Assembly (NCBI RefSeq): GCF_025149915.1
Contig: NZ_CP102278.1
Location: forward strand, 1,876,001-1,940,000
DNA: 64,000 bases
Source: Coprococcus eutactus
GTDB taxonomy: Bacteria > Bacillota > Clostridia > Lachnospirales > Lachnospiraceae
Direction: 5' to 3'
The position numbers and the translations under genes were made by a program. Each line of letters opens with the position of its first letter. Position 1 is the stretch's first letter. Below the pieces are notes generated by a model. It saw only the letters and a program-made list of their open reading frames with translations. It did no database searches and was not told the DNA's origin. Below, piece by piece: positions 21,101-30,051 of this stretch.

Positions 21101-24100
21101 GACAGCATTTGCTGTATGCTTAATTGATGCACCCTCAGCAACTTTGATCTTTGAACCAGAAGTTACATTGAGGATATCAGTCTCAATGTTCTCATCAACA
21201 GTGTATGTACCGCCGAGGACAAGTTTATCATTGAGTTTTAAGAAGAGTGAGCCATTATGTGTCACCTGGAAATTCTCTGAAAGTCCTTTAACACTCGCAG
21301 TGGTATTGCCACTGACATCATTGAAATAAATATCATTTACCTCTCCGCTTGCAGCAAGAACGATCTTACCGCTCACGATACCTTCTGTAGCCGATCTTAC
21401 ATTTATATTGCGTATCTTATTGTTCGTATTGCCGTATACGAATGCTTTTGAACCATCATTTGAATTGGCGCAGCTTATATAACCTGATTTCAGCTCAGCA
21501 TTCAGATCTCCATCCACATTAGAACTATTTACAAATGTATTTGTTCTTCCTGCATACCATTCACCATTCAGAGTGTAATTTACATCTCCTGACACAGGTG
21601 TCCTGTGAACTCCGTAGAAGAAAGCGTACGTGCTTCTATACATCTTTGAACTATAGGCAAATGCCTCTCTTGTACTCAACACGCCTACCTCTGCATTTAC
21701 ATCTCCAGATACACTTCCTCCGCTTATGACATACAATTCTTCCTTACCTGTGCTTGAATAATTGTCGTCTGCATACATCATAGCTGTCTTTGTGAATGCA
21801 AAATTCATCGTCTGAACATCTGAATTATATGCGCCATAGGCCTTCTTATATATCTTTCCGCCTTCTGCAATGAAATTCACCGCAGCAGCATGTACATTAT
21901 ATGCACCATATATTTCTGTTCTTACAGTGCCGCCCAGCACCTTTACAGTAATATCACCCTCAACAGTTACATTTGCAGCTCCGGACTCGTTTGAACCTGC
22001 ACCATACAGGGAACCTACCGTACCGCTTCTGAGAACTATTGATATATCGCCAGTATATGCATTGTCTCCATCTGTATAACCATATATCTTGCACTTCGAC
22101 AGGTCGTAACTTGTCTCACCACCTATCTTAAGTGCTCTGTTGTTGTCTGCTATTCCGTCATGGTCTGCATCCATGTATATGGAAGACTTTGATGCATTTG
22201 ACGGATCAGCTATTATCACAACTGAACTTCCAGCAAGATTTATCTTACTTACGGATGCGTCAGTTACCACTTTGTTGATATCGGACACTTCCGTGCCGGC
22301 AGCCTTTACTGTAAACTTTACGTTTACATCAACGGATGTTCCATTTCTTCCTGTCACAACAAATGTCACATCTGTTTCACCTGTTTCGGATGTCTTGCCT
22401 GTTATCTTGCCATCAGCAAGCACAAGTCCCTCCGGAAGCTTTGATCCGCTCTTTACTCTGTACTGCATATCTGTACCGTATGATGAAGTGGTGTCTCCTG
22501 TCACATCAAGTGCTGTGAGATCATATACAGGTTCCTCGGCTGTATAGCTTGTATCTGCTACGATCACAGGATCAGCATATTTCTTTGTCACTGCGATCTG
22601 ATCTGCCACGTAATCAGCAGTTGCGCTCATAACTGTATTTGCTGTTGCGACCAGCGCCGATCCCGAATCTCCCTTTATTGGATCTCCGCCATTTATCGAT
22701 ACATATACTGTGTATCCCGGTACATCTGTATACTTTGCCGTGACTAAAGAATTGTTTCTTGCATATATCAGTCCCTCGTATTCCACTACCCTGCTCTGAG
22801 TTGGAATGGAAACCGAAGTTCCCTTCATATTCGTAGTACCGCGTTCAACATTGTAGTAGATTCCGGCCCACTCGCCTGCATCTACATCTTCTGCAAATTC
22901 TCCTGCCTTTACCCATGTTCCCTCATTTGAGAACTTGTCTGAAGGGCACTTGAATGTTCCTTTCTGATATACTTTTGCCCAGCTGTCTGATATCTTGACT
23001 TCATCTGTCTCAAACTCCGACTCTGCCCCTATAATAAGTACATTATTGTAACTCGTCATATACAGAGTATTTATCTTGACATCTCCATCAAACTGAGCAG
23101 ACGAATTTCTCGAGAATGAAAGACTGCCGGCGGTAATCGCAGCCGTTGCTGTAAGCTTAGATTTTTCATACATCCTCAGATATCCTGTGAGCTCAAGCGG
23201 AGCCTCCACTGATACTTCAGATTCATTGTCCAAATCAAAATCATTTGCAGCAAGCTTCTCTGTAACTGTATACTTCTTGTATATCATGATATTGTCTTTT
23301 GCTGTTCTGAGAAGCGCTCCTGTGTATGTTGATGTACTTCCACTTACCAAACCACCTGTGATTACTGCACCTGTGCAGTTCTCATAAGAGATCGTACCAT
23401 CTACCTGGGTATTTACAATCGCATATACCTCACCCACATTACCGCCTTTGATAACTACCGCAACCGCATCTCTTCCGCTGAAGCTCAGTTCTGAGTCAAC
23501 CGCACCATATATCTTCTTTACGCTTCCTCCCAGCATAGTTATCTTTACACTGCGCTTAAATTCGCTGTCATCAACTCCAACCACAGTGTATTCTGACAGG
23601 TCTCCGCTGACTAATGGTGTCTTGTTGTCAGCCTGTCCATCCTTGTTAGAATCGATATAGATCTCTGTGATCACAGGACTTTCAGCCCCTGTTTCATCCG
23701 ACGAAGCTTCCGCACTGTTCTCTGCAGCCTGCAATACAACTGATGTTCCATTCAGACTTATCTGTTTATTCTCTTCATCGACTGTTATACGTCCGTCTGT
23801 ATTGTCCTGTATCTTCTGCTCTTTCGAAACAACAACATTTAGCGTGATCTGTGTCCTTGTTCCATTCTTTCCTGTTATATAGATTACTGCTTTCTTTCCA
23901 TCCTCATATGCCGAGGTCGGTGTTCCAATTATAAGACCGCCATCAAGCTCAAGCCCCTCCGGAAGTATATAATCCTTGTCCATCTCATAGGTAACTTTGC
24001 CCTCTTTGCCATCATTCAGGATCACAACATCCGACATATCATACAGAGGTTTTTCTGCTGTGTATTTCTGACCGAGCACAGCTGAAGGATCTGACACTGT

Positions 24101-26944
24101 CTTTGATGCCTTTATCTGCTTACCCTTTGTTGAGACTGTCACTATACATGGTTTTTTCGGCATGGCAAATGTATACTTGCCTGATGTCTCTGTCAGCTCA
24201 TTATCCTGAGTCTCATCACTTTCCCTAAACACTACCTTTTCAAGTGTATATCCTCTCTTGATAACCGGTGTCAGCGTCAAGACTGAATCTACATATGCAT
24301 ACATAGTATCCTTGTCAAGATAACAGGTGTAGCCAGGATTGCTCACTGTCACAGCCTTGTCATCACATACCAGAGTAACCGGATAGTATACATGGGCATT
24401 TTCATACAGCGTTTCGTCTGCCACTATGCCCTCTTTCATATATACAGAACCGTATGCAGAATCATCTGTTCTCTTAAATGTTCCAGAGAATTTTCCCGAG
24501 TTAAGGATATTTGCACCCGCGGTGAAATATATCCCTTCCTGAGCACTTACTGTTACTCCCTTGTTAATGACTGCATATACAGCAGATGTCGATTTTCCGC
24601 TGGCATAATTACCAAAGTAGATGTTATCAGCATTTATATCTTTATCTATAACTACTTTATCGCCGCCATAGTATACATCTCCTCCATATGTGACAATCGA
24701 ATCCCCATAACCGTTGTATGCAGGACATATGTAATATCCATCAGGGAGAATACACGCCTCGTCAAATGCTACCCTTACTTTTCTGTTCTGATTCGCATTT
24801 ACCTGAAAGCTTGCATTCTTCATACCTGTAAAGTCTGTATTCTCTATCTTAATATCAGCAGAAAGCTCTATGGCTGAATCATTGTTTGATCCATTGCCAT
24901 ACTCATTCAGAAGATATACTGTACTGCCGTTATATGTACTTTCAAAGCTGCTGTCTTTCAAAGTGACCGTTGTATTTCTGCCACTCACTTTTCCGCTGTA
25001 GCTGCCACCTGCAAGACCGCACGCTGCATAATGGATATTGGACAGATCTGCAGTCAGATCACCGATAACCGAATAACTGCTCAGGAGATTAAACTCACCC
25101 TTTCCTGCATTGGTATATGAGTCTACCACCGGATTGCCAGCCGCATCGACAATTGCCTTGTCATTTGCATACTGCATATTGACATCCAGATTCTTAGCAC
25201 ATGTACCTGAATATGCCACTGTACACAAGTTGCTGATGACATTCCTGATGTCAACAGATGCATTTTCTGCGAATGTAGCTGTATTCAGCACGTACAGACT
25301 GTTCTTGAATGCACTGTCTGTCAAGGTAAGATCAAAATCCCCAACAACCGTCGATGAACTGCCATTTCCCCTCAGAATATATGCATTTTCTGCACTGCAG
25401 TTGGACATATCCATCTTGAGTTTTCCTGTTATGGCACCTGAAAAATCCAATCCATACAGATAATTACCTGACTTTATATTATCCAGGATCATGTGTGTCG
25501 AACCCATAGTTGAAACGTAGTACACGCCATATGTGTAATATGAACTGCTTTCAATGTTCTTAAGCGTTATCACATTCGCATAGGCATCAGCTCCCTCCGG
25601 TGACGACTGTTCAAGCTTGGCTGAATAAATACCATACATAGAACTTGATACATTGATATTCTCTATATCGATATTTACCATGCCCTTCACGGTTCCACTG
25701 CTGAGTCCGTATACTGAATCAAATTCAGCGCCCTGTCCATCTATATCTATATCTACATCACCCAATATATCTGAATTAGAGCTACCATAGACATAAATGC
25801 CTTGTCCTTTTGCATTCTTTACTTCAAATTTGAGTTTTCCTGCAATATTTGCACTATATGCTCCGTACATATATGAATATCTGTCACTGCACTCTATGCC
25901 GTTTAATCTGATACTTACATCACCGGCTGCACTGGCACTGCTGCTCACACCATACATCGAATTGAGTGTTGTATCACTTATATCCACAGTAACACCACCC
26001 AGCGTATTAGCGCCATTGGTCACCGCATACACATATCCAAGCTTGGCATTCTTTGCCGTCAGGACAACATTGCCCTTCACTGCATAATCTTTGCCTGAGT
26101 ATGTGCCATTTGTCGCAGCATACACATATCCACTGCCCTTGTCAGCCTTGAACAAACTGTTCACTGTGAGGCTGCCATCGATGGTCGATGCATACACACC
26201 GTACAGATAACCGATGTCAACTGTATTGTCTGTATCCACGTCCACGCTTCCTGTGGCATATCCTACCTGGATACCGTACACAGTTCCAGCAAATGCATTG
26301 TCGGTTATATCAATGTCAATATCCCCATCCACCTTGCTCTGCAATGCACCTTGCAGCTGGGAAACATTACAGTCTCCAGATATGTTGATCTTCATTGATC
26401 CTACAGCCTCTGACGAATATAAACATGTCGCCGCAGAAACATTTGATCCCTTGTTCACAGTTATTGAGACTGCAGGATCTGAGCCTGTGCTCTCATATTC
26501 CATGGCGCCTTTGTAGACACCCCATACATTCCCAAGGGATGCCCCGTCAACGGTGATTGAGATCGGAGTCTTAGTCTTTTCTCCATAAACGCCATATACC
26601 TGATATGGAAGTATATCTGTGCTGCCATCGATCTCAAATGCTTCCTCACCTTCATCCAGAACTCCATCCCGATCCTTATCATTGTAGACATTGAGTCTCG
26701 GCTCCGAACTCGTAGAATTCGGTGATTGCCTGATTATGACAGAATTACCATTCAGATTGATTCCTTCTACACGTGTGGTCGAGCCTTCGTAATACCTGTA
26801 CTCTATACCCTTTGACAGATCTGCCGTGACAAGCGTACTGCCATCATCAGTCCCCTCCGCATAGACCGCTACGCCCTGTGCCAGACACAGAGCCGTCGCC
26901 AGCGAAAGTACAGCTATACCTCCTCTTAGCTTTCTTTTTCTCAT
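18125..26944 (-). CDS. Giant secreted surface protein with Ig-like modules and BspA-type leucine-rich repeats
   Basis: About 2939 residues. The ATG at 26944 is preferred over a TTG one codon upstream because GGGAGGG lies at the right distance. Residues 1-30 form a signal peptide (basic RKRK, hydrophobic core, cut after VYA). Long beta-rich stretches with recurring GxVxVxxxN units suggest beta-helix repeats. Three putative Ig modules with PLYD(L/M) and LPEGLxLxxG lie near residues 950, 1450 and 2190. Three Asp-rich loops such as DKDRDGVLDEG, DSNKDGQADN and DADHDGIADN (near 90, 1100, 1590) look like calcium sites. A CxxC-containing segment follows near 2540, and at least six BspA/LRR_5 repeats (AFxGCxSLKTI) span 2740-2905. 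No LPXTG sorting signal is visible at the C terminus. I infer a cell-surface adhesin or matrix protein; the ligand is unknown. Confidence 0.85.
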   Translation of the reverse strand: MRKRKLRGGIAVLSLATALCLAQGVAVYAEGTDDGSTLVTADLSKGIEYRYYEGSTTRVEGINLNGNSVIIRQSPNSTSSEPRLNVYNDKDRDGVLDEGEEAFEIDGSTDILPYQVYGVYGEKTKTPISITVDGASLGNVWGVYKGAMEYESTGSDPAVSITVNKGSNVSAATCLYSSEAVGSMKINISGDCNVSQLQGALQSKVDGDIDIDITDNAFAGTVYGIQVGYATGSVDVDTDNTVDIGYLYGVYASTIDGSLTVNSLFKADKGSGYVYAATNGTYSGKDYAVKGNVVLTAKNAKLGYVYAVTNGANTLGGVTVDISDTTLNSMYGVSSSASAAGDVSIRLNGIECSDRYSYMYGAYSANIAGKLKFEVKNAKGQGIYVYGSSNSDILGDVDIDIDGQGAEFDSVYGLSSGTVKGMVNIDIENINVSSSMYGIYSAKLEQSSPEGADAYANVITLKNIESSSYYTYGVYYVSTMGSTHMILDNIKSGNYLYGLDFSGAITGKLKMDMSNCSAENAYILRGNGSSSTVVGDFDLTLTDSAFKNSLYVLNTATFAENASVDIRNVISNLCTVAYSGTCAKNLDVNMQYANDKAIVDAAGNPVVDSYTNAGKGEFNLLSSYSVIGDLTADLSNIHYAACGLAGGSYSGKVSGRNTTVTLKDSSFESTYNGSTVYLLNEYGNGSNNDSAIELSADIKIENTDFTGMKNASFQVNANQNRKVRVAFDEACILPDGYYICPAYNGYGDSIVTYGGDVYYGGDKVVIDKDINADNIYFGNYASGKSTSAVYAVINKGVTVSAQEGIYFTAGANILNSGKFSGTFKRTDDSAYGSVYMKEGIVADETLYENAHVYYPVTLVCDDKAVTVSNPGYTCYLDKDTMYAYVDSVLTLTPVIKRGYTLEKVVFRESDETQDNELTETSGKYTFAMPKKPCIVTVSTKGKQIKASKTVSDPSAVLGQKYTAEKPLYDMSDVVILNDGKEGKVTYEMDKDYILPEGLELDGGLIIGTPTSAYEDGKKAVIYITGKNGTRTQITLNVVVSKEQKIQDNTDGRITVDEENKQISLNGTSVVLQAAENSAEASSDETGAESPVITEIYIDSNKDGQADNKTPLVSGDLSEYTVVGVDDSEFKRSVKITMLGGSVKKIYGAVDSELSFSGRDAVAVVIKGGNVGEVYAIVNTQVDGTISYENCTGAVITGGLVSGSTSTYTGALLRTAKDNIMIYKKYTVTEKLAANDFDLDNESEVSVEAPLELTGYLRMYEKSKLTATAAITAGSLSFSRNSSAQFDGDVKINTLYMTSYNNVLIIGAESEFETDEVKISDSWAKVYQKGTFKCPSDKFSNEGTWVKAGEFAEDVDAGEWAGIYYNVERGTTNMKGTSVSIPTQSRVVEYEGLIYARNNSLVTAKYTDVPGYTVYVSINGGDPIKGDSGSALVATANTVMSATADYVADQIAVTKKYADPVIVADTSYTAEEPVYDLTALDVTGDTTSSYGTDMQYRVKSGSKLPEGLVLADGKITGKTSETGETDVTFVVTGRNGTSVDVNVKFTVKAAGTEVSDINKVVTDASVSKINLAGSSVVIIADPSNASKSSIYMDADHDGIADNNRALKIGGETSYDLSKCKIYGYTDGDNAYTGDISIVLRSGTVGSLYGAGSNESGAANVTVEGDITVKVLGGTVRTEIYGAYNVHAAAVNFIAEGGKIYKKAYGAYNSDVQTMNFAFTKTAMMYADDNYSSTGKEELYVISGGSVSGDVNAEVGVLSTREAFAYSSKMYRSTYAFFYGVHRTPVSGDVNYTLNGEWYAGRTNTFVNSSNVDGDLNAELKSGYISCANSNDGSKAFVYGNTNNKIRNINVRSATEGIVSGKIVLAASGEVNDIYFNDVSGNTTASVKGLSENFQVTHNGSLFLKLNDKLVLGGTYTVDENIETDILNVTSGSKIKVAEGASIKHTANAVIEGDIENNGTWTSEGNVYVEGTFVNNGIWNTKKYMYVGDSSASSISGKVDNYGTVTTVSDRSYSTRINASSMFINREAATFTFGNMVNSGIIVNYGSLEETYYNNFSDVGKVLTTTIPNLKYVLKNYSSVYYKVDAEYPAYCFKGEDAKISIAATNANYQKTSGIDGDTNVYIAGNMDFYVTVDGEPIDGMKIDSVVYGSAQNEATSSNNVKWRGTVAYEPTHAVINMAKQEATNITLAKAEDKVTAQVGVTTSKFDPLYDLTKIEVQNDENVENGYVAYSLAKGQTLPDGLAMSGGKIYGTPVKASAEAQTVNIIVRGQNQTTAEFTLTIEKIEKGIPTLAASKAGTAYAGKTLADVALPKSVLGVYSWADSTQLVGKAGSEDNYDAYFVPKDTVNYDWSKFDTASGTYEQLEDGSVRISVKLAVYVRKQDPVYTVPEGVTAIYGETVGKAVIPEAEGGMFIWENADESVGDVGTKKFLATFVPSDEDVYERAEHIEITVEIKPAEAKFTQAIDKLTAKENDTLADIVLPEAENGIYTWYTDRTTKAEDGGTYKLCFKPADITNYDWSGVEGWNRAYRGVVFPVQVEIIKEHVHDYGDAYKSNATYHWKECSCKDIQNKARHTFDSGSIKTSPTDTAAGSKVYKCKVCGYVKTVPIPALGRDITNPKYKIKVSGLDPQKYTGSTITLKNLKVTSGRTVLRKGTDYTVAYSNNKKHGTATVTINGIGKYRGTITETFQIKIVRNSVFAVKQPGTNIVYKYKITNADLKGKGTVGLIGTTVAKTNGKFKILTISDTVTIDGVKFKVTAIGSKAFKDYKSIVKVAGGANVVSVGTYAFSGCTALKTIPAFKNVTAIGGYAFYKCKSLTAMPVNNKLKTIGKAAFYGCTSLKTLTVGGKVTTIGESAFGGCSKMTAVSIGANVKTIGASAFSGCKSLATVKVGSAKLKTVSKNAFKGTKSKITFKIPKKYYKSYMAKIKAKGVAAPKNAIYKKY

Positions 26945-27019
26945 CAATTACCCTCCCTGATAAAACTTTTGTGACCCTTCGTGATACATCTGTATGCTAT
27001 ATTTTGTGCACTATAACAC

Positions 27020-27111
27020 AAAAAGTCCTGTGAATATGTTAGTTTTTGCCACTTTAACCATTCTATCACAGCAAAGTTGCAAATACTATCACCAAATTCA
27101 CAAGACTTTTT
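27020..27111. repeat. Inverted repeat upstream of the giant surface-protein gene
   Basis: AAAAAGTCCTGTGAAT (27020-27035) and ATTCACAAGACTTTTT (27096-27111) are inverted copies with one mismatch, 60 bases apart. They lie in the 178-base gap that should hold the promoter of the giant protein gene. A TATAGT box (minus strand) sits just beyond the left arm. It could be a protein-binding site or the terminator of the upstream gene. Confidence 0.5.
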
Positions 27112-27122
27112 TATGCATATTT

Positions 27123-28256
27123 CTATTTTATATTCAATTTTATATCTAATTTCATACATTCCAGATATGTTTCCGTATCCATCACGTCAGAATTGGTATA
27201 TGAATGAGCTGATATGGTATATATCTGCCCTTCTCCAATATCGCAGTACGCTTTGAAGTTATATTCAACGATCACACTTCCATCATCACACCAGTTCTGT
27301 GCAAAATAGCTGTAATAATAAAATACCCTTCCATCCATCTCCCTGCTTCCACAGTTCTGAGGCATGGCATGGTCATTCTTCGCATAGGAATCGACATACT
27401 CTTTCAACGATTCATCATCCGTAAGCAACGCTGAATAATCTTCTATAGCTATGTATAAATGTGTTTTTCCAGAATCCGACTCATAATATGCTGAATCCAA
27501 ATCTGAATCATCTTTTCTCAAATAACCATACGGAAGTCCATACTGAACAGTACGGCATGCACTGGTTAGGGTGTCACTGTCTGCATAATTTTCCTTGTTC
27601 TTCAGCGCAGTTGCAGAATAAATGATCTTGCCCGTATCGTCATCCGGCTCATCAGTCGACTCACCAGCATCCATCAGCTCCTGTATCCACGCAGATGACT
27701 TATCATACATCGCTTTTCGTTCCGCCTCTGTCATATCATCCATATCTTTATTGTAATTTATACAGATAAACAATCTGTCACCTTTATAATCAGGTGTAAG
27801 TAATATCTGCATATACTCACTGTAGTCTGTTGTCTCATCATCAGACTGCTGCCTGAGCGCATATTTTATATAATCTCTGTCCGCGGAATTATACTTTTCA
27901 GGATCTGAGTCAACCTCAAACCCGGCTGATCTGCCGGCATCCATCCTCTCATCTTTCGTGTCCCAGAAATCATCCAGAGTCTTTTCCTGATGCAACACCT
28001 GTATCCGATGGCCTGTATCAGTATCCAGAAATACACCGTTTTCTGTAACCATAACCAACTCATACTGACCACAGGAAAACTTTATCCCATCGTATACTAC
28101 ATACTCTTCACTCTCATCTGTTTCTCCATACCTTGTAACATCTCCCGCACCATGTCCCCAGGTTATCACACCCATGAACCACAGTGCTGTGATGACGACC
28201 AGCACGATTCCTGCGATCACACATGAACTCCGTATATATTTTCTCCTGCTATCCAC
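27123..28256 (-). CDS. Membrane-anchored protein of unknown function
   Basis: 377 residues starting at a GTG that overlaps the stop of the upstream regulator gene by one base (TAGTG), with AGGAGAAGG before it. The N terminus is a short basic cytoplasmic tail and one membrane helix (residues 11-32, rich in Ile, Val and Leu). The rest is an acidic extracellular region with no family I recognise. Four cysteines (near residues 62, 244, 311 and 329) could form disulfides. No catalytic motif is visible. The translational coupling suggests that this protein and the XRE regulator work together, for example as a sensor and its transcription factor. That is inference from layout only. Confidence 0.6.
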   Translation of the reverse strand: MDSRRKYIRSSCVIAGIVLVVITALWFMGVITWGHGAGDVTRYGETDESEEYVVYDGIKFSCGQYELVMVTENGVFLDTDTGHRIQVLHQEKTLDDFWDTKDERMDAGRSAGFEVDSDPEKYNSADRDYIKYALRQQSDDETTDYSEYMQILLTPDYKGDRLFICINYNKDMDDMTEAERKAMYDKSSAWIQELMDAGESTDEPDDDTGKIIYSATALKNKENYADSDTLTSACRTVQYGLPYGYLRKDDSDLDSAYYESDSGKTHLYIAIEDYSALLTDDESLKEYVDSYAKNDHAMPQNCGSREMDGRVFYYYSYFAQNWCDDGSVIVEYNFKAYCDIGEGQIYTISAHSYTNSDVMDTETYLECMKLDIKLNIK

Positions 28257-29062
28257 TATACCTTCTCCTGTATATCACTAATTGCTCTCTCTATATCCCT
28301 CTGATGTTCCTTTGTCAGCTCTATTCTCAGAGAAATAAACATTGCCAGAAATATAAGTGCCAGAACGCACGGTATCACAAATGTACTTATGTCATGATCC
28401 ACATTTGCCAGTTCGCCATCGTCATCTATATATCCGGGCAGTGTGTCCCCAGCTCTGATTCCCTTTGCATCTATCCACATCAGCCTGTGTTTGTCGTCAA
28501 GATCGTCATTCAGATATGACACATCAGCCAATGTGTACTGTGCATGAACCTTGTCCACATGCATCAAGACTTCATCACTGTGCTTCCATGCATTCTGAAG
28601 TATAATGACAAAGCTTACCACAATACAGAACACTGCCAGAGCCGCAGCTGCATACATAACCACACGCAGCCCACCATGACTGCCAATTCTTACTGTATGC
28701 TTCTTGCTGTCACTGCTTTCCTTATCACTGCCTTCCTTGTCACTGATCTCAGATTCTATATTGTCAGTTACAGTCTGGTTGTCACCCACATCTGACACAT
28801 TTACCGGATCATTGGGAATCTCCACTCTCTGCTCTGCTTCCATCACAGGTTCCTCATCCTGTTCCACACCATTTACAAGTTCATCCAGGCTCAGCCCGAA
28901 CATTCCGCATATATCCACCAGTTTGTCAAGGTCAGGATAAGCTTTGTCAAGTTCCCACTTGGACACTGCCTGTCTGCTGACGCCTATCTTATTGGCAAAT
29001 TCCTCCTGGCTCATGTTCATTTTCTTTCTATATTCCAGTATTCTGCTTCCTATCTGTACCAT
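28256..29062 (-). CDS. XRE-family transcription regulator with two membrane helices
   Basis: About 268 residues. The start is placed at the ATG at 29062 (MVQIGSRILEYRKKMNMSQ) because GGGAG precedes it and the HTH begins there; the longer frame has no ribosome site. Residues 5-60 form a Cro/C1 helix-turn-helix (MSQEEFANKIGVSRQAVSKW, then YPDLDKLVDICGMFGLSLDELVNG). A charged linker follows, then a membrane helix near residues 146-168 and a second one near 237-257. Membrane-bound XRE regulators of this layout are common in Clostridia. It is coupled to the membrane protein downstream and lies next to the giant surface-protein gene, a plausible target. Confidence 0.8.
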   Translation of the reverse strand: MVQIGSRILEYRKKMNMSQEEFANKIGVSRQAVSKWELDKAYPDLDKLVDICGMFGLSLDELVNGVEQDEEPVMEAEQRVEIPNDPVNVSDVGDNQTVTDNIESEISDKEGSDKESSDSKKHTVRIGSHGGLRVVMYAAAALAVFCIVVSFVIILQNAWKHSDEVLMHVDKVHAQYTLADVSYLNDDLDDKHRLMWIDAKGIRAGDTLPGYIDDDGELANVDHDISTFVIPCVLALIFLAMFISLRIELTKEHQRDIERAISDIQEKV

Positions 29063-29161
29063 CTGGCATATCTCCCACAATATCACTCTACAATATATAT
29101 GTATTTGCACACCTACTCTCACGGCGCACACATGAAATAAGTATATCACCTTGTGCCAATT

Positions 29162-29224
29162 AAAAACAGCCCTATGCAGGCGATATACAAAGAATATATC
29201 TGTCCCGCACAGGGCTGTTATTTT
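29162..29224 (-). terminator. Terminator downstream of the zinc metallopeptidase gene
   Basis: AACAGCCCT...AGGGCTGTT forms a long stem with an inner TGC/GCA pairing, followed on the minus strand by TTTTAATT. It lies directly after the metallopeptidase stop. The hairpin is nearly symmetric. Confidence 0.8.
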
Positions 29225-29232
29225 GATATTAT

Positions 29233-29940
29233 TTAGTTATCATCTCTGCTATTTCGAAGTATTACAAGTCGTAACAACTGAAGTGATACTGACACCATAG
29301 CTGCCACATATGTCATGGCTGCCGCCTTGAGTACGCTCTTTGCCCCCTTCAGCTCATCTGGGGCAAGATAACCACTATCTCTTATTATCTGGATCGCTCT
29401 CCTTGATGCGTTGAACTCAACCGGAAGTGTCACTAACTGCAGTATCACCACCAGCGAGAATAACAGGATTCCAATTGTCATACAGAAATTCAGTCTCGGT
29501 ATGATAAGTCCGATCAGAACCAGAGGCCAGGCAAATGATGAACCAATATTCGCCGCTGGTATAATCGCGGATCTGACGGTCAGTGGTACATAATGTCTTG
29601 CATGCTGTATCGCATGGCCACACTCATGTGCCGCAACTCCTATGGCCGCTATCGATCTAGAACCGTACACCTTATCAGAAAGGTTGAGGGTGTGTTCCCG
29701 CGGATTGTAGTTGTCCGTGAGATCTCCCGGTATATGATGTATCGACACATCAGTTATCCCTGCATTTCTGAGTATCATATAAGCTACCTGATCCGCTGTA
29801 TATCCAGACCTCGATATCACGTGCTCATACTTCTTGTATGTCGTCTTGACCTGTGCAGATGCTATAAAACACACCGCCACGCCTATGAGTACCAATATAT
29901 ATGTCGGATCGAAATAAAAACCAAAATATGGCATATCCAT
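29233..29940 (-). CDS. Neutral zinc metallopeptidase, YugP family
   Basis: About 235 residues. The active-site motif GVAAHECGHAIQHA (HExxH) is preceded by an N-terminal membrane helix (YILVLIGVAVCFIASAQV). Two or three further helices follow (FAWPLVLIGLIIPRL, MTIGILLFSLVVILQLV), then LPVEFNASRRAI and AAAMTYVAAMVSVSLQLLRL. This is the pattern of the YugP/Zn_peptidase_2 family, integral membrane proteases of unknown substrate. The start is the ATG at 29940; a GTG one codon earlier is also possible. AAAGGAAAAGG lies upstream. Confidence 0.88.
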   Translation of the reverse strand: MDMPYFGFYFDPTYILVLIGVAVCFIASAQVKTTYKKYEHVISRSGYTADQVAYMILRNAGITDVSIHHIPGDLTDNYNPREHTLNLSDKVYGSRSIAAIGVAAHECGHAIQHARHYVPLTVRSAIIPAANIGSSFAWPLVLIGLIIPRLNFCMTIGILLFSLVVILQLVTLPVEFNASRRAIQIIRDSGYLAPDELKGAKSVLKAAAMTYVAAMVSVSLQLLRLVILRNSRDDN

Positions 29941-30051
29941 CACCTTTTCCTTTCATGTATTTATTATCTTTTTCGTTTACACTATCCTATATTATATGCC
30001 ACTTCCCGTCAACATATATGGACAATACTTCATGCAAATTTCATTTTTATG

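Noticed and set aside
18216..26516. Many + strand frames opposite the giant surface-protein gene
   Set aside because: Shadow frames of a repetitive coding region; none has a ribosome site with a family motif.
26944..27159. 71-codon minus-strand frame upstream of the giant gene
   Set aside because: It overlaps the end of the preceding gene and the inverted repeat, has no ribosome site and no family features.
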